A DNA stretch of 64,000 bases from an uncultured Flammeovirgaceae bacterium (GTDB taxonomy: Bacteria > Bacteroidota > Bacteroidia > Cytophagales > Cyclobacteriaceae), in the NCBI GenBank assembly GCA_937883755.1, contig CAKZYA010000036.1, forward strand, positions 1 through 64,000. Direction: 5' to 3'. Shown here one piece after another: positions 16,028-26,592 of the stretch (positions within the stretch are counted from its first letter, which is position 1; every line of letters starts with the position of its first letter). The notes under the pieces are model-generated. The model saw nothing but the letters and a program-made list of their open reading frames with translations, did not search any database and was not told the DNA's origin. A program made the position numbers and the translations under genes.

Positions 16028-19000
16028 TTATTTCTTCACAATCTTCATCAGATATGAACGAACACCATTTTGGACTCGCACATGATAAAGTCCTGACGGA
16101 AGTAAGTGAAGCGATAGGTCACTCTGCTGCGAAGTTAGTACCTGACTGAGTACTTGCTGTCCGGCAGTATTGATTACTGTTACCCGACTGTCTAACCAAC
16201 CGTTAGGAATTTCTACGGTAAGCCGATCTACCACTGGATTGGGGTAAGCTGAGATATTAACTGCAGGCTCATCGCCCAAACCAGTAACCAGCGATGGTGG
16301 TGTTTCTTCAGCATTCTCCTCTATGTTGACAATGGTAACAAACTTATCAGCTACTACTGATAATGCCAGAGACTTATTCGTTACTTTAATCTGATTATTT
16401 CGTAGATCCATTCCTTCGTAATCAGCTAAAAAGAAATAATCCCCCGCCGGAATATTTGGGAAACGGAAATCGCCCTCACTATTCGTGGAACCGTAACCCA
16501 CGACCGTCTGATCATCGGTACGAACCAAATAAACTGAAACACCCGATAGGGAAGAGGTTTCAGCTAAGCGGCCGCCTGAAGCACTATTTAATACTAAACT
16601 TCCGCTAACTGTTACTCCGGCTTGAGCACTTGTGTCTGGTTTAGCGATCAGCGAGACAGTAAATGTAGTATCCTGAACCAAGCCAAAAATACTGGCTTGA
16701 GCAAGTGTTAATCTACCTCCCAGATACGTCGGTAAGTACGCCTGATCAGAAGAATTGAACTGTATACTGTAAAAGCCACCCGGTACTTCAGAAAAAACAC
16801 CACTACCCGAAGACATCGGTTTTTCCTCTTCTGTAAAAAACTCGCTGCCTGACGCCTTATGTAGACTTACCGAAATTGGTATCTCGGTAGGTGTAACCTG
16901 TACCGCGATAGAATAGTTGATGGTTGAATCTACCGGCGGCTCTGTGGTAGACGGAACCGTATCGGAAGAGAAAACCAAAAATGACTGACTTACTGGAAAC
17001 GCGGGCTGGTACAATTCATTACCCGCCTGAGAGGCTGTTACCGTAACTGTTCCCGTATCTAGCAACCAAAGTACGTCTCCGTCTAACTCTGCTGGGCCAT
17101 CAATTTCAAAATTAATTAGAAGACCAGAACTAGCAGAGATAGCCAGCGTCAGCGAGTCGGTGAGAGTAATATCTTGATCGCTAATCGCGGTAAATGCAAT
17201 GGTTTGGCTACCCTGATTAATCGTAAACTGACGGGTAATTGGAGTGGCTGCTTCGTAAAAGTCGTCACCAGGCTGAGTCGCTGTAACGGTCACCTCGCCG
17301 ATTCCCAAAGCCGTTACCATATCTCCCTGAATATCAACTAGGCTATCGCCCTCGACTACTTCAAATAGTACAGGAAGACCAGAACTAGCACTGGCATTCA
17401 GTACGAATGGATCACTTCCGAAACTCACATCAGCAACTTCAGTAAAAGTAAGACTGTTGGGCTTCGCCTGAACATTCACGGTCATTGGGTAGCTTACTAG
17501 CGTTAGGTCAGGCGCACCCACATTGGTAACTTCGCAAATATACACACCACCATCACTGATTTTGATGGTATCCATCACGTACTCGCCTACGGTAGTGGTG
17601 TCAATCGCTACTCCATCAAGGTACCAAACGTATTGGTTATCGGTCACTGCGGCATCAATACCTAACGATAAAGTATAACTGTCTTCCACATTACGGAAAG
17701 TATTGGTAGTCGCACCTACAGTGGCCTGAGGATGATAAATTAGGTTAGGCAGTGAGTCTACCACGCTAAGCAAATCTTCAAAAGTAAGTTGATTATCAGA
17801 AATATCAACCACTCCTAAACTTGAGACAATACTGGATGCCGTTGCCGTAAGCCCATTTCCACTTAGTCGTAAAGAATCACTAGCTTCAGCAGAGTTACTG
17901 ATCCAATCACCTAGCATTCCTACAAGACTATTGTTCCGAAAATCAGCGTAGTTTATTCCGGTTAAGTTATTCATTGATGTAGGAAAAGAACCCGAAAGTT
18001 GGTTCCCGTTTAATTCAAGCCGATTAACCCGGTTATCAGCCACTGTAACTCCTTGCCAGGTATCAATATTCCCACTGAGCCAATTCGTATTATCCGTCCA
18101 ATTTGCCCCGTCAGTGGCATTATATAAATCAACTAACGCTAGGGAATCTATTACTAGTGGATTTTGTGGAGTGGTGAAAGTGAGTGTATCTGAGAAAGTA
18201 CTACTCCCACAGGTGTTACTAGCTGCCGTCCGGATATAATAAGTAGTAAGAGGCAGTAGCCCTGTAATCTCTGCCTGGGTTGAGTCAACACTAACCATAC
18301 TTACCACACTGCTAAAAGCCAGATCGGTGGCGACTTCTACCGAATAGGTATCGGCATTTACGATACTATCCCAGGCTAGTACCGTCTGATTGTACTCTAC
18401 TACTAATAAAGTATCGGCGGGAGCTGAAGGCAAGCTATCCGTGGTGAAGGTCAGTACCGCAGTAGTATCCCCTGTACCACAGGTATTTTCGGGGATGATA
18501 CGATAAATGTAGGTAGTAGCAGAGGCAAGCCCGCTTACTACTAATGTATCATTGCTGACGGGGTAGCTGTTAATAGTAGCGAAAGCATCGTCGGAAACCT
18601 CAACCAAATACTGATCGGCATCGATCACATCATCCCAGGTAAGCATTGCTCCGTCACACACAATTTGGGATGAAGCCACATTAGTAGGAATTACTGGGAC
18701 ATCGTTCGTTTGATAAGTTCCAGCAGAGGCAGGTCCCGATCCGCAGACATTTTGGGGAGTTACCCGAAAGTCGTAAGTCGTTCCTTTATCCAGAACATTC
18801 AGTAGCAGTGAAGTAGAAGGAATGGACTGAGAAACATCAATAGTAGCAAAACCGTCTGGAGAGACTTCTAACAAATAACTCGAGGCATACGTTACCGCAT
18901 CCCAGCTCACTCTAAATCCATTACAGCCGGGGTTAGAGGCTGTCAGATTAGTAACCGCCACCGGAATATCCAGCACACCTACCGAAATAGTATCCGAATT

Positions 19001-20278
19001 GAGCGAAGTGCCGCAACTGGTAATTGCTCGTACTTGATAATAATACGTTTCGGTCGCCGTAAGCCCAGTCACATTTAGGAAAGTATCAGCCGTAGAAGTA
19101 GCGTCGTAACCCGGTAACATGGTTGTAAAATCAATATCTTCGGCTACGTCTACTTCATAGCTAGTAGCTCCAAAAATAGGCTCCCAGGTAGCAGTGAATG
19201 CATCACAGGTAGTATTGGCGGCGGGTTGGGCAATCGGCGCCCTATCGTCCAGTATAGCTATATCGAAAGTAGACGAACTAAAACAGATTCCACCAGTAGT
19301 GTAAGTTATTGTATGATCACCGGGCGTGCTAGCTGACAAGTCAATCTCACCCGTAATGCCATCGATTACAAGTCCGGTCGTAGCTGAAAATGTACCACCA
19401 CCGTCTCCGGTAATCGTAGCCACTGGATCGGTATCCGTTGGGCAATAAGGTGAACCAACGTAATTGAAACCAGCATCATCTCTAGTGTTGATAGTCAAAT
19501 CGAACGTGCTATTATCCGGGCAAATTCCCGCAGTGGTATAAGTAATGGTGTAAGTTCCTAAAGTGCTAGCAGATAAGTCGACTTCCCCTGTCGAGCTATT
19601 AATTACTAGACCGGCTGTACTGCTGAACGTTCCTCCCGATGTAGCAATACTGCTAGGAACTGGGTCAGTATCATCCTCACAGTAGTTAGCATTAGTATAA
19701 CTAAAGCTGGCATCTTCTGTAGAATTAATCGTTATGTCAAAGGTGCTACTTGCCGGGCATGTACCTGATGTTGTGTAGGTAATGGTGTAGGTATTGACAA
19801 TAGAAGCATCCAAGTCAACTTCGCCAGTGGAGCTATTAATTACCAATCCGGCAGTGCTACTGAATGTCCCTCCGGGGGTAGTTATTGTGGGTACGGGATC
19901 AATATTATTAGAACAGTACGCTGCACTAGTATAGCTAAACGCAGCATCTTCAGCGGCGGTAATCGTTACATCAAAAGTGCGGCTATCCGGTGGAGCAGTC
20001 GTCGTATAAGTTACCGTATATGTTCCGGGAGTACTGGCATCTAAGTCAATTTCACCAATTGTGCTATTAATTGATAGTCCGGCAGTGCTGCTAAATACTC
20101 CGCCTGGAGTAGTTACTGAAGGGGTAGGATCAGCTCCATCTTGGCAATAAGTTGCACTGGCGTAGCTGAAACTAGCATCCTCAATACTACTATTATCTAT
20201 TCTATCAATATTATTTATCTCCAGAGCCATTGCTGATTGGCAAGAAAGCCCTAAGAGAAGGAGTAAGATCTGTTTCAT
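16028..20278 (-). CDS. giant modular surface protein with T9SS sorting domain
   Basis: Secreted protein of 1416 residues from the ATG at 20278 (a TTG at 20305 would extend it). A signal peptide (MKQILLLLLGLSCQSAMA) is followed by four Ig-like repeats of about 75 residues sharing GGxFSSTAGLxINSxTGEVDLxAST. Then come four to five fibronectin type III modules (about 340-730, with VEVSDDAFAT-type strands), a plant-type leucine-rich segment (NRVNRLELNGNQLSGSFP, about 760-860), an Ig module, two MBG-like repeats (SASSGLPVLFEV), two carboxypeptidase-regulatory folds (about 1180-1320) and a C-terminal type IX sorting domain (YPNPVVDRLTVEIP ... GLYHVRVQ). It is probably a cell-surface adhesin or gliding-associated protein. 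It diverges from the TonB operon. Confidence 0.9.
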   Translation of the reverse strand: MKQILLLLLGLSCQSAMALEINNIDRIDNSSIEDASFSYASATYCQDGADPTPSVTTPGGVFSSTAGLSINSTIGEIDLDASTPGTYTVTYTTTAPPDSRTFDVTITAAEDAAFSYTSAAYCSNNIDPVPTITTPGGTFSSTAGLVINSSTGEVDLDASIVNTYTITYTTSGTCPASSTFDITINSTEDASFSYTNANYCEDDTDPVPSSIATSGGTFSSTAGLVINSSTGEVDLSASTLGTYTITYTTAGICPDNSTFDLTINTRDDAGFNYVGSPYCPTDTDPVATITGDGGGTFSATTGLVIDGITGEIDLSASTPGDHTITYTTGGICFSSSTFDIAILDDRAPIAQPAANTTCDAFTATWEPIFGATSYEVDVAEDIDFTTMLPGYDATSTADTFLNVTGLTATETYYYQVRAITSCGTSLNSDTISVGVLDIPVAVTNLTASNPGCNGFRVSWDAVTYASSYLLEVSPDGFATIDVSQSIPSTSLLLNVLDKGTTYDFRVTPQNVCGSGPASAGTYQTNDVPVIPTNVASSQIVCDGAMLTWDDVIDADQYLVEVSDDAFATINSYPVSNDTLVVSGLASATTYIYRIIPENTCGTGDTTAVLTFTTDSLPSAPADTLLVVEYNQTVLAWDSIVNADTYSVEVATDLAFSSVVSMVSVDSTQAEITGLLPLTTYYIRTAASNTCGSSTFSDTLTFTTPQNPLVIDSLALVDLYNATDGANWTDNTNWLSGNIDTWQGVTVADNRVNRLELNGNQLSGSFPTSMNNLTGINYADFRNNSLVGMLGDWISNSAEASDSLRLSGNGLTATASSIVSSLGVVDISDNQLTFEDLLSVVDSLPNLIYHPQATVGATTNTFRNVEDSYTLSLGIDAAVTDNQYVWYLDGVAIDTTTVGEYVMDTIKISDGGVYICEVTNVGAPDLTLVSYPMTVNVQAKPNSLTFTEVADVSFGSDPFVLNASASSGLPVLFEVVEGDSLVDIQGDMVTALGIGEVTVTATQPGDDFYEAATPITRQFTINQGSQTIAFTAISDQDITLTDSLTLAISASSGLLINFEIDGPAELDGDVLWLLDTGTVTVTASQAGNELYQPAFPVSQSFLVFSSDTVPSTTEPPVDSTINYSIAVQVTPTEIPISVSLHKASGSEFFTEEEKPMSSGSGVFSEVPGGFYSIQFNSSDQAYLPTYLGGRLTLAQASIFGLVQDTTFTVSLIAKPDTSAQAGVTVSGSLVLNSASGGRLAETSSLSGVSVYLVRTDDQTVVGYGSTNSEGDFRFPNIPAGDYFFLADYEGMDLRNNQIKVTNKSLALSVVADKFVTIVNIEENAEETPPSLVTGLGDEPAVNISAYPNPVVDRLTVEIPNGWLDSRVTVINTAGQQVLSQVLTSQQSDLSLHLLPSGLYHVRVQNGVRSYLMKIVKK

Positions 20279-20457
20279 AACAAAACATTTCTTAGAAAAG
20301 TACAATATTTATTCTACTATGAATCCATATAGTGTCTATTTCACTGAGAAAAGTACATGAATGGCTAGAAACGCCATAAAGCGGTGTTTTTTACAATTTT
20401 TTCCTTATTTCACTAGCTAATTGATTATCAAAAAGATTAGCAGTAGATTGGCAATCT

Positions 20458-23163
20458 ATGCAATCTGCCCGCTGGCTACGACTATTTTTTGCGGTGTTTC
20501 TCATTCTGAAAACCGTTACTTTTTCACACGCTCAGTCGTTAGAAGACATCACTGTAAGCCACCCGACGGGTAGTAGTACTACTCTTACTAAATGGCTACA
20601 GGAGGTGGAATCTGCGCATCCGGTTCGGTTTTTCTACCGCCCTACGTGGACTGATTCTATTACTGTTACCCAAGCATTTACTAGTGTGCCACTTACCGAT
20701 GCACTAACTACGATTGTAAAAAATACTGATCTTACCTTTACTACCTATCAAGATTATTACATAGTACTGCTCTCTACTGCTCCCTCCGTTATCAATCGGG
20801 CTAACGCCAGCCCTGATGACAGTCGGAGAATTGTAATTGGCGATTCTTTACAGTCGGGACAAAGCGAAGCGACAGTGAGTGGTTATATTCGCGATGGTAG
20901 TACCGGACAGGGCATCGCTGGTGCTACCCTTTTCTCGCGCGAAATTGGTCAGGGCACCTCTACTAATGCTAACGGTTACTATACTTTTTCTTTCCCTACG
21001 GGTGATTATGAATGGGAGATCACCTCGCTGGGTTATGAGGCTGAGGAGCGAAAAGTACGAGTAATTTCCAATGGATCATTCTCGATTGACCTGTTTGAAG
21101 AAACGGCTCGGTTAGAGGAGATTACCATTACTGAGCGGGCGGCAGACAACAACGTGAGTGGTGCTCAAATGAGTGCTACCCGTATGGATATTCAACGAGT
21201 ACAAAAGATGCCCGCATTCTTAGGAGAGGTTGATTTGATCAACGCTATTGAAATGCTGCCGGGCGTAAGCGTAGCCGGAGAGGGCGCAGCAGGTTTTAAT
21301 GTGCGGGGCGGGGATGTAGGTCAGAACCTGATTTTGCTTGATGGCATTCCTATTTACAACCCATCCCACTTATTCGGTTTCTTTTCAGCCTTTAATGCAG
21401 ACTTACTGCAAGATGCCACGCTGTACAAAGGCGGAATTCCTGCCCGCTACGGCGGAAGAATTGCTTCGGTACTAGATATTTCGGTAAAGGAGGGAAACCT
21501 GCGAAAGTTCAAAGTAAGTGGTGGTATTGGCGTAGTAGCCAGTCGTCTGTCCGCTGAAATTCCTATTGTAAAAGAAAAGAGCAGTTTAATTATCGGCGGA
21601 CGAGCTTCGTACTCCGACTGGATTCTGAACCGTCTTCAGGATATTACGCTACGCCAGAGTGAAGCTTCCTTCTACGATGCTAACGCTAAGTGGACGTATC
21701 GTATAAATGAGTCGCATAAAATTGGGCTGACGGGCTACTTCAGTAATGATAACTTTAACCTGGCCGAAGACGCCAGCTACCAGTACCAAAATGCAGGCGC
21801 AGCCTTTCACTGGGATTATCTGATCTCCCAAAAATGGCTATCCGCCCTCCGCGTCACTCAATCTCAGTTTAGCTACCAAATCGGTGACTTACAGGATAGT
21901 ATAGCAGCTTCTCAAATTGATGCAGAATTTGATCAGTCGGGCGCTCAGTGGAATTTGAATTTCTTTCCTAACGAAGAGCACGAAATAAGCGGAGGTTTAG
22001 AGGTATCACGCTACCAATTTTCTCCGGGTGATCTTCGACCCGAAGGCGATTTTTCACTGATCGCCCCTCGTCAACTGCAGGCCGAGCAAGCCTGGGAGTT
22101 TTCTGGTTATCTAAGTGATGTATACCAAATCAATCCGTTTCTAACCCTTACGGCGGGGATACGCTACAACTACTATCGCTACGTAGGGCCGAGAGAGGTA
22201 TTTAATTATGCTGAAGGCAGACCCCGCAGCCCAGGTTCTGTCACCGGAACTACTAATTATGATGAAGGCGAAACGATCGTTACTTACCAAGGTTGGGAAC
22301 CCCGCGCTGCACTTCGAATTGGATTAAATACGCAAAGTAGCATTAAAGTGAGCTATAATCGGCTTCGGCAAAACACCCATCTGATTTCTAACACCGCCAG
22401 TATTACCCCTACTGACATCTGGAAGCTAAGCGACCCCTACCTACCTCCTCAAATTGGCGATCAGTACGCTATTGGTTTTTTTCGCAACGTATTTAATAAT
22501 TCTATCGAAACTTCCGTTGAATTTTATTATAAGGATATTCTGAATTTGGTAGAATACCGCGATGGCGCAACCTTGCTCATGAATGATCAACTGGAGGCTG
22601 ATTTACTGAGTGGAACCGGGCAAGCCTACGGGGCAGAATTATTAATCTCAAAAAACATTGGCCGAATGACTGGTTGGTTGGCGTATACCTACTCCCGCAC
22701 CCTGCGGAAGGTAGACGGCGAATTTGCCCAAGAGCGGGTGAACCGGGGCGAGTGGTACCCTTCGTACTTCGACAAGCCCCATGATCTAACCATTGTTGGA
22801 AATTATCAGTTTACCCGACGGGTGCGCCTAGGATTCAATTTCACATTCAGCAGCGGGCGCCCCATTACTTTGCCCGAGAGCACCTACCGGATTGGGCAGT
22901 TTGATATTGCTGATTATTCGGATCGAAACGAGTACCGAATTCCGCCCTACCATCGGTTAGACTTATCATTTTCAGTTGATGGAAACCTGAAGAAAAATAA
23001 GAAGTGGGATTCCAGTTGGACATTCGCGGTTTATAACTTTTACGGACGAAATAACCCGTACTCGATTTTTTTCCAGAGCAACCAAACGGGGCGTCTATCA
23101 GCTTTTCGACTAGCCATTTTAGGCCGACCGTTCCCGTCTATTACCTATAATTTTAAATTTTGA
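20458..23163 (+). CDS. TonB-dependent receptor with STN-like and CarboxypepD_reg domains
   Basis: 901-residue outer-membrane transporter. After a signal peptide ending in SHAQ comes an STN/secretin-like domain (about 30-105), then a carboxypeptidase-regulatory beta-sandwich (ATVSGYIRDGSTGQGIAGATL, about 140-220), a plug domain (NVRGGDVGQNLILLDGIPIYN, about 240-340) and a 22-strand barrel ending in SITYNFKF. It has no SusC-type signature partner. The next gene is DUF4249, a known companion of this receptor subgroup. It takes up an unknown large ligand with TonB energy. The STN domain could signal to an anti-sigma factor, but none is present here. Confidence 0.9.
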   Translation: MQSARWLRLFFAVFLILKTVTFSHAQSLEDITVSHPTGSSTTLTKWLQEVESAHPVRFFYRPTWTDSITVTQAFTSVPLTDALTTIVKNTDLTFTTYQDYYIVLLSTAPSVINRANASPDDSRRIVIGDSLQSGQSEATVSGYIRDGSTGQGIAGATLFSREIGQGTSTNANGYYTFSFPTGDYEWEITSLGYEAEERKVRVISNGSFSIDLFEETARLEEITITERAADNNVSGAQMSATRMDIQRVQKMPAFLGEVDLINAIEMLPGVSVAGEGAAGFNVRGGDVGQNLILLDGIPIYNPSHLFGFFSAFNADLLQDATLYKGGIPARYGGRIASVLDISVKEGNLRKFKVSGGIGVVASRLSAEIPIVKEKSSLIIGGRASYSDWILNRLQDITLRQSEASFYDANAKWTYRINESHKIGLTGYFSNDNFNLAEDASYQYQNAGAAFHWDYLISQKWLSALRVTQSQFSYQIGDLQDSIAASQIDAEFDQSGAQWNLNFFPNEEHEISGGLEVSRYQFSPGDLRPEGDFSLIAPRQLQAEQAWEFSGYLSDVYQINPFLTLTAGIRYNYYRYVGPREVFNYAEGRPRSPGSVTGTTNYDEGETIVTYQGWEPRAALRIGLNTQSSIKVSYNRLRQNTHLISNTASITPTDIWKLSDPYLPPQIGDQYAIGFFRNVFNNSIETSVEFYYKDILNLVEYRDGATLLMNDQLEADLLSGTGQAYGAELLISKNIGRMTGWLAYTYSRTLRKVDGEFAQERVNRGEWYPSYFDKPHDLTIVGNYQFTRRVRLGFNFTFSSGRPITLPESTYRIGQFDIADYSDRNEYRIPPYHRLDLSFSVDGNLKKNKKWDSSWTFAVYNFYGRNNPYSIFFQSNQTGRLSAFRLAILGRPFPSITYNFKF

Positions 23164-23168
23164 GCTGA

Positions 23169-24272
23169 ATGAAGCGAGGAGGGTTTTTTACTATCATTGT
23201 AGGCTTGCTGCTCACCACCTGTATCGATCCCTTCGATATTGGAGATGTAGTGGACGGTCAGTCACGATTAGTAGTAGATGGTTTGCTTACCAACGAGGCA
23301 AAGGCGCACCGGGTACGGCTAACGTATTCTTCACCTAGCCTGCAAGCCTTCGATTCTGAGCCAGTGACCAATGCTGATGTTTTTGTTGAAGATGAGAATG
23401 GCAATCGGGTACAATTTATTGAGGAGGGAGAGGGAAACTATTTTACTCCACCAGACTTTGCTGGCACAATAGGAGCGGCCTACACCTTACACATCCGCAC
23501 AGCCGAAAATATTAGCTACCGCTCATCTCCTGAAATTATGCGATCCGTAGCGGAAATTGACAGTATTTACGCTGAACCCGCTAGCCGGACTTATTTGACC
23601 AGTGTTGGTACTTTACTTGATGAGTGGGGACTGGAGTTTTACGTAAACACAGGTACTGGACTACCTGAGTCTAATTTTTACCGCTGGGAGTGGGAAGAAA
23701 CCTACGAATTCGTCGCACCATTGACTAGGCCAAACCAAATTATACAGCCTATTTGTTTTCAGTCAGGTCGCTCTTTTGGCCGACTTCTTATTAGTTCATC
23801 TCAAGATTTCACCCAAGATCGTATTGAGCGACAACCCCTTACTTTCGTATCCAAAAGAACCTACAAACTTCAACGGCGCTACAGTCTGTTAGTGAGGCAG
23901 TTCTCCCTTACCGAACAGGCCTTTAATTTTTGGAATGACATTGAGGAGCAGCGCGATAGCGACGGTTCATTATTTGACCCACCCCCTTCTCGTATCTTAG
24001 GTAACATCGTACGCGAGGATGATCCTGACGATGCAGTGCTTGGTTTCTTCCAAGTGTCAGCAGTTACCGAAAAACGGTTCTTCATCAACCGCACTGAAGT
24101 TCCGACTGAGCCAGGTGGCCCAGTACGAGGCTTTGGCTCTTGTGTAGAGAGCCCTGAACCTCCGACCGGAGGGGGTGAATCACCAGGCGATCCCCCCGAT
24201 GGCCCTCCTGAGTTTTGCTACGATTGCACTCTTTTACTAGGAACTACCACCGAACGACCTTCTTTTTGGTAA
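23169..24272 (+). CDS. DUF4249 lipoprotein
   Basis: 367-residue probable lipoprotein. The leader MKRGGFFTIIVGLLLTTC ends at a lipobox Cys, followed by the family opening IDPFDI and the RLVVDGLLTNE motif typical of DUF4249. The central beta-rich region holds FYRWEWEETYEF. The C-terminus has a Pro/Gly-rich loop and four late cysteines (FGSCVESPE and EFCYDCTLL). It starts 6 bp after the TonB receptor, so it is in one operon, and is likely a surface accessory of that receptor. Biochemical function is not known for the family. Confidence 0.85.
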   Translation: MKRGGFFTIIVGLLLTTCIDPFDIGDVVDGQSRLVVDGLLTNEAKAHRVRLTYSSPSLQAFDSEPVTNADVFVEDENGNRVQFIEEGEGNYFTPPDFAGTIGAAYTLHIRTAENISYRSSPEIMRSVAEIDSIYAEPASRTYLTSVGTLLDEWGLEFYVNTGTGLPESNFYRWEWEETYEFVAPLTRPNQIIQPICFQSGRSFGRLLISSSQDFTQDRIERQPLTFVSKRTYKLQRRYSLLVRQFSLTEQAFNFWNDIEEQRDSDGSLFDPPPSRILGNIVREDDPDDAVLGFFQVSAVTEKRFFINRTEVPTEPGGPVRGFGSCVESPEPPTGGGESPGDPPDGPPEFCYDCTLLLGTTTERPSFW

Positions 24273-26572
24273 TGATGAAAAAACTTGCCTTGGTTCTAAT
24301 CTGGAGCCTCTCTATCTTCATTCCAACGCTAAGCGAAGCACAAACTTCAGCACCTCAGCTTGGTAATTACTCTGATGAGCAGATTCACCTCCAGCTTTCA
24401 GAATCAATTGTAGGAGTAGGGGAGTCGATCTGGTTTCAAGCGAATATTACCAATACTGATTCTATAGCAGCCCTGAGTCGGGTTGTTTATCTAGAATTAT
24501 TCAACCAGCAGCAAGTTGCGGTAGTGCAGGGCACTTATCAGGCCTCATTCGGAATTGCTTTGGGTGAATTAGCACTCCCTGATAGTCTGGGAGGCGGTTG
24601 GTACCAACTCCGTGCTTACACTCAGTATATGCGTAATGGTCATTCCCACAATTTTTTTACGCAACCGATTCTAGTAGTAAACTCCGACCTTAATAACCCT
24701 TCTCCTGAAGCTCAGTTCGAAAGGTCTGTATTTTCCCTTCATCCAGAAGGTGGAAACTGGAGAGCTAATCAGGAAAATACAGTAGTAGTTTTGGTTTCGG
24801 GCACTGCCAATTATTCTGATACGTCCCGAGTAGAAGTGATAACGGCTATTGACTCTACTGTAGTCAATCGCACTCCTATTACTAATGAACTTAACACATT
24901 TACTTTTACTCCTCAAGCTGATAGCAGTTATCTAGCCCGGCTTGTCACTTCTGATACTAGCTATGTTTCACTTCCTAAAGCCCAATTGGATAATTATACT
25001 TTACAAGTCAGTCTTGAGGGGCAAAATCTAAAAATTGCGGGTACTAACTCTTCTAGTGGAGAAAGCTATTTTACTATTCGCTCTAATACCCAATTATTAT
25101 ATAACCAACCTATTAACTCTGGTAACTTCTCGCTCACAGTACCTACGTCTAATCTGCGAGGGCTGATAGAACTAGCTATTCTTGATAACCGAGATGAAGT
25201 TTCCGTTCAACGGCTATTCTACATTGACTACCAAGAAAATCATGTATCAATAAACTTATCAGGAGAAACCGCTTCACCCCGCGAAGAAATCAGTGTTTCT
25301 CTAACCAATAAGACCGATCTGGGCGATGCCTCCTTGTCACTGACAGTTCGTAAAGTGCATCTTGCCTCACATCCACTTTCAGTAGCTGCTCTGGCTCACT
25401 TCGGTCTATCAAGGCTAACGTTGCCTTCGGGCGTATCCAGCTCACAGGCACTCTCATGGATCAATCAGTGGTTAGTCACTCAAACCTCCCCCTGGCCTAG
25501 TTGGTCTAACATACTCTCACGGGAGCCAAGCGCGTCAACGTTTGTCAAAGAAGACGAAATGCTCCTTATCACCGGGCGAGTGCAGATTCCTCAGTCGTTT
25601 GATGAAGAGGATCAGGTAGTATTATCCATTCCAGGCGATGACCCTTACTTTGAGTACAGCGAAGTTACCTCAGACGGTGAGTTTGCTATTCCGGTCTCTA
25701 GAGTATACGGTTTGCAACAATCCATCTTACAATACAAATCAGCCACTGGTGATCAGCCTGAACGCCTTCAGTGGGAAGTAGATGATACCTTTGCACCGCC
25801 ATTGGTGAGTAAGTTTGCTCCCGCTTATTCTGTTGCTGACGACCAATGGCAACAATTGGTAAGTGGCTATCAACTGCGGAAACAGATTCAGCAAAGCTAT
25901 TATAGTATTGAAGAAGACACAACAGTAGCCCCCAAAGCTCAGAGGCAGTTCCGGTTCTACGGCGCACCCAATGTCCGGGTCAATCCTGATGACTATATCT
26001 CTTTACCTTCCTTTGAAGAGATTTGCCGGGAGCTGCTACCAGGAGTACGGCTCATCAAGAGAAAAGGGAAATACGATTTTGATGTTTTTGATCCAGGATC
26101 ACGAAGCTTCTTACCTAATGAGCCTACTCTATTTTTAGACGGGGTGCCCATTCAAGAAAAAGATTACATTATTAATTTCCCACCTAGTGAAATCAGTTTT
26201 ATCGAAACGGTAAACCGCCGTACTTACTACGGAAATGTTCGACTCGATGGGGTAGTAGCCGTGTATACTAAGCAGGAAAAAGCTTACGAAGAAGCGCTCT
26301 CCGGGAAAGCGCACTTTACAACATTACCATACTACACCAAATCAGCTCCATTTTCAACGCCTGACTCTTTAGCTGCATCAGTACCCGACTTTAGAACACT
26401 GCTATACTGGAAACCAAAAATCAATCTTGACACTGACAGTGTTTCTACCTTTTCTTTTACTACCGCTGATGAGTTAGGAATCTATGAAGTGATTGTATGG
26501 GGACTAACCAAGCAAGGGAAAGTTGTGTACGAAAGAGCCGTTTTTGAGGTGCAACCCGTGAGAGTCCCCTAA
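24272..26572 (+). CDS. MG2-like exported protein with plug-like tail
   Basis: 766 residues from the ATG at 24272, which overlaps the preceding TAA by one base (the ATG at 24275 is equally possible). Upstream in-frame codons are shadows of the DUF4249 gene. It has a signal peptide (SLSIFIPTLSEAQ), then a macroglobulin MG2-like strand set (IHLQLSESIVGVGESIWFQANI), a long beta-rich middle, and near residue 650 a segment PTLFLDGVPIQEKDYI ... GVVAVYTK that mimics a TonB plug. This architecture recurs behind TonB/DUF4249 pairs. It probably sits in the periplasm or outer membrane and assists the receptor. That function is an inference from operon order. Confidence 0.75.
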   Translation: MMKKLALVLIWSLSIFIPTLSEAQTSAPQLGNYSDEQIHLQLSESIVGVGESIWFQANITNTDSIAALSRVVYLELFNQQQVAVVQGTYQASFGIALGELALPDSLGGGWYQLRAYTQYMRNGHSHNFFTQPILVVNSDLNNPSPEAQFERSVFSLHPEGGNWRANQENTVVVLVSGTANYSDTSRVEVITAIDSTVVNRTPITNELNTFTFTPQADSSYLARLVTSDTSYVSLPKAQLDNYTLQVSLEGQNLKIAGTNSSSGESYFTIRSNTQLLYNQPINSGNFSLTVPTSNLRGLIELAILDNRDEVSVQRLFYIDYQENHVSINLSGETASPREEISVSLTNKTDLGDASLSLTVRKVHLASHPLSVAALAHFGLSRLTLPSGVSSSQALSWINQWLVTQTSPWPSWSNILSREPSASTFVKEDEMLLITGRVQIPQSFDEEDQVVLSIPGDDPYFEYSEVTSDGEFAIPVSRVYGLQQSILQYKSATGDQPERLQWEVDDTFAPPLVSKFAPAYSVADDQWQQLVSGYQLRKQIQQSYYSIEEDTTVAPKAQRQFRFYGAPNVRVNPDDYISLPSFEEICRELLPGVRLIKRKGKYDFDVFDPGSRSFLPNEPTLFLDGVPIQEKDYIINFPPSEISFIETVNRRTYYGNVRLDGVVAVYTKQEKAYEEALSGKAHFTTLPYYTKSAPFSTPDSLAASVPDFRTLLYWKPKINLDTDSVSTFSFTTADELGIYEVIVWGLTKQGKVVYERAVFEVQPVRVP

Positions 26573-26592
26573 AATGTAGAAAGAGTCACGAG

